From Macrocystis pyrifera (Eukaryota; Sar; Phaeophyceae; Laminariales; Laminariaceae), in assembly GCA_031763025.1 (NCBI GenBank), contig JASSKH010000015.1, forward strand, positions 13,296,274 through 13,360,273: DNA of 64,000 nucleotides, given 5' to 3'. This document shows positions 22,701 to 32,800 of the stretch, piece by piece (positions within the stretch are counted from its first letter, which is position 1; each line of letters opens with the position of its first letter). The notes beneath the pieces are model-generated. The model was not told the DNA's origin, ran no database searches, and saw only the letters and a list, made by a program, of their open reading frames with translations. The position numbers and the translations under genes are program-made.

Positions 22701-25700
22701 ATTTCCCAAGGGTCCTACCTGGCAACATGAACTAGATCCTACAGATCATATAGATCACAGATCCTACATATCATACAGATCATACAGTTCATACAGATCA
22801 TACAGATCATATAGATCATGCAGATCATACAGATCATGCAGATCATACAGATCATGCAAATCATACAGATCATACAGATAATCTCTGCCCTGAAAGATCT
22901 AGACCGTTCATAGGTGAAAATCGATGACCTTTCCAAGGTGTGAACAATTTGTAGACACGGCCAGCCTGTCACAGAGCTTCACAGGTCGGCGCTTTTGTCA
23001 AGACCCTGCTCTCACGCGGCACAGCACGCATAGTCAGTCCCCCTCGAGGGATCCCGCTATGAGAGAAAACGGAATGCGAGGCACCTCAATCTTCTGCCGG
23101 CGCCATGTTCCCCCACTACTGACTGCAAGGGGCCGACACCCACTCTGACAAGAGGCGTCGGCACCGTATAACCTATATCAGGGACCTCCACTCCCGAATA
23201 CTGACACTGGCGTCCGTTAAAAGTGGCAGCCTACTGTACCCTGGTCCCACGCCGGCCTGACCCCACCGGAACGCGAGCCCTCCAAACTGAACATGGGGTA
23301 AAAAGTAAGCCGCCGGCAGGACCTGCTAAGCGCCCCCGGTCCCACGCAGTTTTATCCGCCAAAGGCAGTAGCGTTAACTGCAACTCTAGAACTGTGCCGG
23401 TACTTGCAACCCAGACGATTACGATTCGCGCTTCGCGCTCTCGTTCTCCAGCGGCTCCTGCGGAGGGCTGATTATGTTCTTTGCGCCACTAGGTGGGAGC
23501 AGGGTGCCGAATGGGATCAGATCTGAGTGAGATCAGGGTGAGGGGGTGTGGGTTGTTCTTTTCTACCCGAATAATGGATGTGGGGGTCTTTTGAGGTTGG
23601 TCCGGCTATGCGTTTCACCATAAAACACTATCTATGAAACACTTAATACACTGAAAACAGCGTGCGGGTTGCAATTACTGCCGCAGTCCCCCACAATCGC
23701 AATTAGGCGCGCCCTCCGCCAGAGTCGGGCTTTCCACTATTAATAGTACTGGAGAAACGCCACAGCGAGGACGGGAACGAAATCTAAGATGCAGTAGTAT
23801 GCTTTGTGTTTGACCTGTGTGTGTGTTTGTGTGTGTTTTTTTTTAGCGCCCCGGAGAGCGAGAGGAAACCCCTGTCCACACTTATTTCTCAAGTTTTCGA
23901 CCTGTGGTTTTCTTCCCGCAGGCTCGTCTCTCGAAATAGTTTGCGCCCCGGCGAGTTGTTGTTTTTGTTGTTGTTTTGGTGTAGGTTTAAGCAGAGCGGC
24001 GAGTACGCCGACTACAACAAAAAGTCGCCGGCTGCATACTGTAGTAGTCGGCCAGAAGTAAACGAGTTGCTGTTCCTCCTCTTCCGTCTCGGTGTTCGAA
24101 AAACGGAGCACCCTCTGCGTTAGGATAACCGCAGTTAACGGACACACACCACCCGATATACAGCATGCGGTTTAATGCACCCGCTGGTTTGGTTTGTTTC
24201 TTGTGCTTTAGAGAGCTCAGCTGTCGAACTTGGAGTGGTCTTGACGACAATCCCCGATCGAACTCTAACTAATGTAGTAGCAGTAGGTGCTAGAGTAGTA
24301 GCAGTGGGTGCCACCTGTAGTACTAGTACAACACGGGCTGGATTTCACATTATGAGGATTGGCGCTGACATTGCTCGACATTGGCATTGGCATGAGCTTA
24401 CGTTCATCCTGGCATCCTGGCTGTAGCACGCTGGCGTCGTTGATTGATTCTGACATTGTTGACAATGAAAGTACCATTGTTTCATATGTTCCCTCTCACA
24501 ATGTTCCAGCTCAAATATTGATCCTTCCCAACGAATAGAAAAAACAAGAAAGCTCGACAGGAAATCGAACCAAGAAGCTATCGATGTTTTTATTGCTGTT
24601 GCGTTTGCGCTCCGACAGTATGTAGCATGAGCTTCAACACTGACGACTCATAAACATTCATGAACATTATCCGAAAGAAGAAAACTAGGGGAAACAACAA
24701 CAAAAAGCAAACATATTGGCCTGCAGTAGACTGTTGGAATACAATAGCCTATTGCACGGCAGTAGCTTCAACGTTGATCACTCATGAACATTCGTAAACG
24801 CTACCCGAAAGAAGAAAACCTAGGGAAACAATTACAAGAAGCAAACCTATTGAGCTATACAGTAGACTGTCGGACTACAGTAGCTTTAACATTGATCACT
24901 CACAAACATTCCCCGAAAGAAGAAAACCAAGAAAACACATATGTGCGAATTCTTACTCCTTTCTGTACCAACTTCCTGCTTGACCTCTGTCTACTTCAAA
25001 TGCTGTCATTGCTCCTTCATTCTCATTACATTATCCTCTATCCTGTACTCCTATTACGAGGGACCATAGCAAATCGGTCCTGCGGTACACACAAAAACCT
25101 ATATGTTTCCCTATTTTCACTAACAATATGTGGTCATATTTACTACGGTCCCCCGTAATAGGTGCTGGGTTGTCTGCTGGAGAACGGGTATGACGTTCTT
25201 CTGTCCGATAGTGATGCGATCTGGCTCAAAGACCCGATGGAGGACATGAAGATGCACGGATTCGACAGGTAACGTGGTGCGGTACTGGAGCAAATATCTT
25301 CAATCTGTGTGAAAATCGTGCGTGAGTTAAGATAGCGTATTAACTACAGCAGTCTCCACCACCACCACCACCGCCGCCGCCACCAGCAACAAAAACAACA
25401 CCATCACCACCGTCACCACGACCATGACGACCATGACGACCACCACCACCACCACCACCACCACCAGTAACACCGCCAGTAACACCGCCACAAACCGCCA
25501 CAGACCGCCACCACCATCAGTAACACCAACGTCAAGACCACCCCCCCCCCCCCCCCCCCCTATGTTATATACCTGGTATATATATATATATATTGGTTGG
25601 GTTGGCGTCGGTTGGCGACGACGCTGTAAAACACGCTTCTCACTGCGTTAGCTAGACAGCCAGGGTACCTTTTTATTTTATTTATTTTTTGGCGGTTACC

Positions 25701-26814
25701 ACGGCTGGCGGTCGAGCTAGATCATTTTTGTGACCTTTACTCCGCACAAGGGGGATGATCGTGTCACGTAGTGTGTATAAGGTGAGGAACCCACGAGGCA
25801 GTTACATAGTGAACCCATTGCTGTCTCTGGAAGTGGCCACACTAGAAAATAAATCAATTCATTGATGCTGTCATCCATATGCAAGAAAACCCGCCTCTAA
25901 AGCGGTTCTTAGTAGGATGCAGCTCACCCTTCATGCGACTCGCCCGCCCAACACCTCACAGCGCTTCGCACTTGGTGCAAGCAACGTCTGCCTGGTCGGT
26001 GAATACTCTACGTGCTCCGTCCCGGCATAATAGGGATGCGAGGGTCTATGGTCATACGACTACGGTCATGCATGATAACGAGTACACCCTCCCCACACAA
26101 TAGGCGGCCAAACTGGATGGGGATAAGGTTAGCAAACAAATTATGTGTAATACATGGAAACAGCGTAATGAGCGCCCAATTGTTGGAGGTGTCTCTATTA
26201 GGAGTACGAACAGTGCTCCGTCTCGAAAGGGATGCGTGGTCAATGGTCAAATGACTATGGCAAGCAACAAATGAGTACGCCCCCCCCCCCCCCCCCCCCC
26301 CCCCGACTAATGAGTACAACCCCCCCCCTGACCACGCTCCGTCTCGAAAGGGGTATGTGGTCAGTGATCGAATGACTAAGGCAAGCCACCAACGAGTATC
26401 CCCCCCGACCACCACCACCAACCACCATCACCCACCACCACTACCACCACCAATATCACCATTACCACCACCACAAGCATCACCATCAACACCAACACCA
26501 ACACCAATATTCCAACCACCGCAACCCCCTCTCCCCTCTCCCCTCCCCCCCCGCCCACCAGAGTATTACCATTCTCATGAAAGAATGACAAAACACGCCA
26601 AAAAAACCCCCTCTTCCCTCTATACCAGGCACGACATGATGATGTCGAGGGGAAGCTTTCCGGAGAGACTGGCAAAAAAATGGGGAGTCACCATGTGCAT
26701 GGGATTCGCGTTTTTCCGCAGCGGGACTGAGGGGATGAAGGAGTTCCAACACATGTTACAAGCTATTATACGGGAAACGGGGGACGATCAGGTAAACTAG
26801 CTTCTGAGCGGGAG

Positions 26815-26845
<31 letters not shown>

Positions 26846-29800
26846 TTTTTTCACATTCAATGTAGCCGATATGTGTTCTTTCCCCCTCGTTGGCATCAAG
26901 CGCACCCAGTGTCCGTACTGGTCCTTCATCCTAGAGAGATACAAACAGAAAGAATGTACACACATACCGTTTTTTCTACCCCTCCAAATCTTGCGAACAC
27001 CCAGGTGTACGTGCTGTGTTTCTACATGTAAGGATTACCCTGGGCTGGGTAATCGATCGGCCTTTTACCCCTATAGCCCAGCAGGTAATACCTTCACATT
27101 TGGCGTCGATGGCAGGACACGGGTTCGAATCTCACTTCGAACGTTTTTTTTTTTTCATAGAAGCGCTTGCGCGTGCGTCCCTGAACACATACATCTCCCC
27201 GTTTCCCCAGGTATTAAAACGACTCGGGTTAGGTCTGCGTACGGCCGTATAAGGCACCGATGCCCCCAAATATCCCGCCGTTCAGACGGGGGGGGAGAGC
27301 GTTACAAGGATTGACCCTCTGGGCTGGGTAATCGATCAATCTTTTACCCCCCATGAGCTCAGTAGGTAATAACTTCACAGTTCCATTCGAGTTGGTGACG
27401 GCGTCCGGTGTAGCGAATTGTATACCAGCTCTGCCGTCACAAACTGCCAGACAGAGAACAAAATGCTCGCGATCCTGTGCAACGGTAGAGATTGCAATTA
27501 GGGATTTCAGTTAGAGGCTGCAATTAGGGATTGCAATTAGGGGTTGCAATTAGGGGATGTCAATAAGGCGTTTCAATCAGGGGTCTCAATGAGGGGTTTC
27601 GTTGAGAGTGGTTGCACTTTTCAGGCCGAACGTTTGTCGCCGACCGAGCTCCTCTACCATCGCATCAACCACGACGGCTGAGGAAGCTGTTCTACCCGTC
27701 TGTGCAGTAAGCAGCATCGCTAAAATCCGATAGACACACCACCAGGAATATTTCTTCAACGCTTGTTCGTTAGACACCTTGAACCCATGGGGATTCTGAT
27801 TGTGGGTCCGGCTTCTTAGCTCTTACATGTTTTTTTTCTCAATATCGGTTTTGCTCTTTTGGAGTTGCTCAAGCGAGAGGGGACCTCAAGGCGCTAGATT
27901 CCGACGCGTGCTGCGATAGATATGACGCATGTTTTGCCTTTATGAGGCATTTTTCGCCTTATGTGGCAATATTTCTGGCTGACGGGGGAGGGATCTCTTT
28001 GATCCTTTTAACACTGCAGTCCCGTTTGGGGGGAAAAACTACTTCAAATTTGACTGGTTTGTCCACGAAATGGGACTGCACTCCTAACAGTCTCACAAGG
28101 GTTAGAACCCAGCATCGTTGGAACCCACTAGCGCTTGAAAAATATTGTTCGTGATGTACCTGTTGTAGGTGTAGAGCTCTTGACATGAGGTGCTACCCCT
28201 ACTTAAGTATAAGGTCAAGGCCTCAGGAAAATCAGGTGCTGTCCCTAAAAGGCAAACACGCGTTTTCCCCTATGATATAATGGCACGGGTCATGACCCCA
28301 ACGACACCCGCGGGTCGGGTCAGGACTTGTCGAAATATCACGAGTTGGGTCGGGTCGGGTCGGGTCGGGTCTCCCGTACCCGACCCGACCCGACCTGACC
28401 CGCGAGGTTTGATCCGATCTGTGAACAGCACTGCTATGTATCCGTATCGTAGCACGGGTCTCGCGATGAAAACGTACCGGGCACGAAAAACAGGTGCGGG
28501 TAGATAAATGGCCCCTGTATACACTGACGTCACATGCTCGTCTCTATCATCTAATCTTCGACCCAAACAACTGCGTATATTGATATTATTGTAATATTAT
28601 TGTTTTTGTTACTGATATTAATTGTATTGATATTAGTATTGTTATACCTGGTACTTACTACCTGGTAATTATTATGATACTTCTTCTTACTGTTACTATT
28701 CTTATTATACTTATTATATTTCTTCCTTCTTCTTCCTCCTCTTCTTCCTCTTCTTCCTCTTCTTTCTTCGTGTTCTTCTTCTCATTGTTATTAATAATAT
28801 ACGTGGCGTCCTACAATAGCAAAACCAAACTACGAGCACTGCTGTTCGTGTAAAGTGTAAAAAAAACGCCGTTCGCAAGATGTTTCGAAACTGCGCAAAA
28901 GTGTTTTTCTTTTTTAATCTGGCCACGACGACGACACGAACAGAAAATTTCTTTTTTACGCTTGTCACACTTGATGCATATTAGAGTTAAATTAACTAAT
29001 TTCCTACTTCGGGCACACGAAAGCCCTGCCCCCCTTTGACCACGTTCGCAAACCTATACGATGCAACGCCAAAAACATGCTGATATATATATATATATAT
29101 TTAAAGACGTTAGCCCTCTTGGGCGAGTGTTTGCCCTCTTGGGTTAGTGTTTGCCCTCTTGGGCTAGTGTTTGCCCTCTTGGGCTAGTGTTAGCCCTCTT
29201 GGGCTAGTGTTTGCCCTCTTGGGCTAGTGTTTGCCCTCTTGGGCTAGTGTTAGCCCTCTTGGGCTAGTGTTAGCCCTCTTGGGCTAGTGTTGGCCCTCTT
29301 GGGTTAGTGTTCGCCCTCTTGGGCTAGTGTTAGCCCTCTTGGGTTAGTGTTCGCCCTCTTGGCCTAGTGTTGGCCCTCTTGGCCTAGTGTTAGCCTTCTT
29401 GGGCTAGTGTTCGCCCCCTTGGGCTAGTGTTCGCCCTCTTGGGCTAGCGTCAGCCCTCTTGGGCTAGTGTTATTTATTTATTTTTATTTATTTATTTTTC
29501 ATCATCACTTTTACTTTCCAGCCCACTCGTAGGAGGTTTTACCCTCGACGATCTTCTGGACAAGCCGTGGTCACAGGTGTCGTTCCTTCTCCCCCCCGGT
29601 ACGTGCCTTTAGTTTTTATCGCGCATAGGGTTCAGCATTCCCACTGCTCGTCGATTTTCATCGAATGTATAGCTAACTCACGCTCTCGCGCTTTCCGCTA
29701 ATCAATTTTATATGCAAGAAAAAGTCCCTACGAGCATGCGCTCGGTGACACTCGAACTCACGAAATTGATCTTGATAGGCTCGCGGACCACCTACCAAGC

Positions 29801-32800
29801 CACCGGGGACGCCGGTTATGGTACTGCTTTGAATGAGGCTGAAAGCCCGGTAATTACCAGGGTGCAGGCACTGTGGTCGCATTTGTAGTACTTGGGAGGC
29901 GTATCTTAGATGGAAAACTAGGGGTTTTCCCAACGAGGCACGAGCTTGGCTCCCAGTCTCCGCGTGCACGAAAGGAATAAAGCTGTTCTTCTTCTATCTC
30001 TAAGCAAACAACACACGTGAGAGTGAGTACCAACGAGTATCGGCTTAATAGTCATATCTGTCTAGGGATACAAAGTGTCCCGACCTCTGATCTTGTCATT
30101 CGGAGGAGAGAAATTGACGATAAAAAGTGACAACGATTACAGAAACGGCGATTGCGTGATCGGGGGATGGTACAAGTTGGTCTCCGGGTTACTGTTAAGT
30201 TCAAGGTCGGCACACTTTATCCCTTGTTAGGTTTGCCTATTGAGCAGGAAGGTACTCGTTGGGACTCACGTGTGATGTTTGCTTAGAGATAGAAGAAGAC
30301 CAGCCCTGTTTCCTTTCGTGCACGATAGAGACCGAGAGCAAGGTTTGTGCCTCGCTGGGAAAACCCCTGGCTTTCCATCGAAGCTACGCCTCGCAAGTAT
30401 ATACTACAAACACGATCCCAATACCTGAACCCAGGTAATTACCGGCCTTCAGCCTCATTCAAAGCGGTACCATAACACTAGCCCACTCTGATGAGTCGTA
30501 CGGCACGGACGCAATCTGATTCTACCTCCACTGCGGAGCGCTCAGGCTGCTTGCTCGTAGGCGGTTGGTCGCTCCAAAAGTTGCCAACCATTGTTATTGG
30601 TAACCCCTAGATAGCGACCAGCACAATGGTTGGTAAAATCGGTGTCATCAATCATTTTAGAGCAGCCTGAGCGCCCCGCAGTTCGAGTAGGATCATGTTT
30701 GTCCCCGTGCCGCGCGACTCCTTGCATTCAACCATTGTAACTTGGACATCAAATTGTATTCATCCTCTCAATCACGTCCCCCTTCTTATATTATTAACCT
30801 GGTATAAATATATAGGTTGGATTGGCGTCGGTTGGCAACGACACTGTAAAACATGCCGCTCACTACCTGAGCTAGATAACCAGGGTATCGGGTTTTTTTT
30901 TCTCTGTCTTTTTCGGCGGTCGGTCGCAGCTGGCGATCGAGTTTTAATATTATTTGTGCGGGATGGAGAGCCTTTACTCCGCACAAGGGGAATAGTCGCA
31001 TCACGTAGTGTATATGGAAAGGCACCCACGGGGCGGTCACATGGTGAACCCATTGCCGTCTCTAGACGTGGCCATACTGGACAATAAATTAGCTCATGAA
31101 AGCTGTCATCCATGTGCAAGTCCGCCTCACAAGCGGTTCTTAGTAGGATGCAGCTCACCCTTCATGCGACTCGCTGGATACCTCACGGCGCTTCGCGCTT
31201 GGTGCAAGCAATGTCTGCCTGCTCGGTGAAAACTCGACGTGCTCCGTCCCGGCATTGTAGGGATGCGAGGGCCGTGCATGATATGGAGTACGGAAAACGA
31301 CGCAATGAGCGCCCAAATGTTGGAAGTGTCTCTAATAGGAGTAGGAACGGTGCTCGGTCTCGAAAGGGATGCGTGGTCGATGGTCAAATTGCTAAGGCAA
31401 GCAAAAAATGCGCACGCCTCCCCTCCCTTCCCAAATCACGAGAGGGTCGGTGCTGTGATCGTGACGTTTTATGGTCACAACGTTCTCTTCTGAGACACGA
31501 TGCATGCAGTCGGTAGGAAAAAGACAACTCTCGACCCCTCATAGCCAGTACGTAGGAAGAACATAGACCGAAACGAACAAACGAAAATAACCAAGAGGTG
31601 ATTTAACCAACAAACTGTGAACCAGCGCCAACGATATGCGCTGCCCCCCTGCTCCCCAGTGTACCGCTTGTAGTGTATGTGACGGTTGATGCTCGCACGA
31701 GAATGGCTTCATTAATTTTTGCAAGAAGAATGCACCCATGCCGTTTGTTAAATCTAACTACTTGCAGGACAATACAATGATTGTTATTATAATGACTTTA
31801 TCGACCTGTCCGTGTCCATTGGTATATAGGTTTCTGTGAATAGTGCGGCGTTAAGGCTGGGGGTGGACTGGGACTACGACTCCACCCGAAGCGACATGAG
31901 GTACTACGAGAGCACGCTCGTCGCCACGGGCGTCTTGAAGAAACTTCCGGGAACGTTCTCAATAGCTCTGCTTCCGCACAACAGGCAAGTCGCTCAGAGC
32001 ATATACGTATTTCTCTGGTCGTTATATATACTTCGTATGGCTTTAAAATTTTAGACTGTGTGGACTTCAAAACTTCGACGGCTGGTGAGGAGAGGGTGTT
32101 CTCGATATCATGCGTGGCCGTAGTCGTAAGACCATGGACCTGGGGGGCGGGGGAGGGTGTACTCATTTGTTGCTTGCCTTAGTCATTTGACCATCGACCA
32201 CGCATCCCTTTCAAGACGGGGCACCGTTCCTAATTATTACGTTGTTTCCATATATGACACCAAAACTTTCGGGTAGTCTTATCCCCTTCCTGTTTCGCAG
32301 CCTGTGGCCACCATCTATGTCCTAGGATAGCGATTGTTTCCTCGGGGGGGGAGGGAACTTTCGTTTTTTTTTTTTCAGCTGCACAGATCGTCAGCCGGTT
32401 TTATCTTGCGTCACCCCATGTCCGAATGCCTCCGAAAAGGAAAACGTTGTACCAGGTAGGACGCCTGTAAGACAGGGGTACATCTAACATTTTCTGAGGA
32501 TCCTCCATGGCCTACATGTAATAGGTATAGATAGAAAAATAGTGTAAAACGCTGACTTTTATCTTTATTTTTATCCTCCGGCGGATAGGTAAAAAGAAAG
32601 CTTAAGACGATATCCCAGCGATGCGGTATGCCTTAATGCCTTAAGGAGTACCTTATATCTACGACAATGGGAACGCGAAGCCCAAAAATTTTTCTTCTAG
32701 AAGTATTGCTTTCAAAGAGCAGACGAAGATATCCTCGTGCCGCCGCTGTGGGAAAAAAGGGAAACACTGTTTTTTTTCTTCCGTTTATTCTAATGGCTGC

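Larger units (their letters stand above)
26792..31829 (+). other. Intron 4 of the transferase gene, about 5 kb
   Basis: It contains a (GT)n run after the donor, a tRNA-like repeat, an AATTAGGG minisatellite, MITE copy c of the second family, a GGGTCGGGTC repeat, the 20-bp minisatellite, SINE copy A2, two inverted-repeat elements and C-tailed repeats X and Y. No exon of another gene was recognised. Confidence 0.6.

Noticed and set aside
27068..27156. Functional tRNA gene
   Set aside because: A and B boxes fit, but the T stem and acceptor stem do not pair well and a degraded second copy follows. A SINE head is more likely.
29105..29470. Possible CRISPR array (regular 20-bp repeats)
   Set aside because: Units are contiguous, with no unique spacers, in a eukaryotic intron. 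It is a minisatellite.
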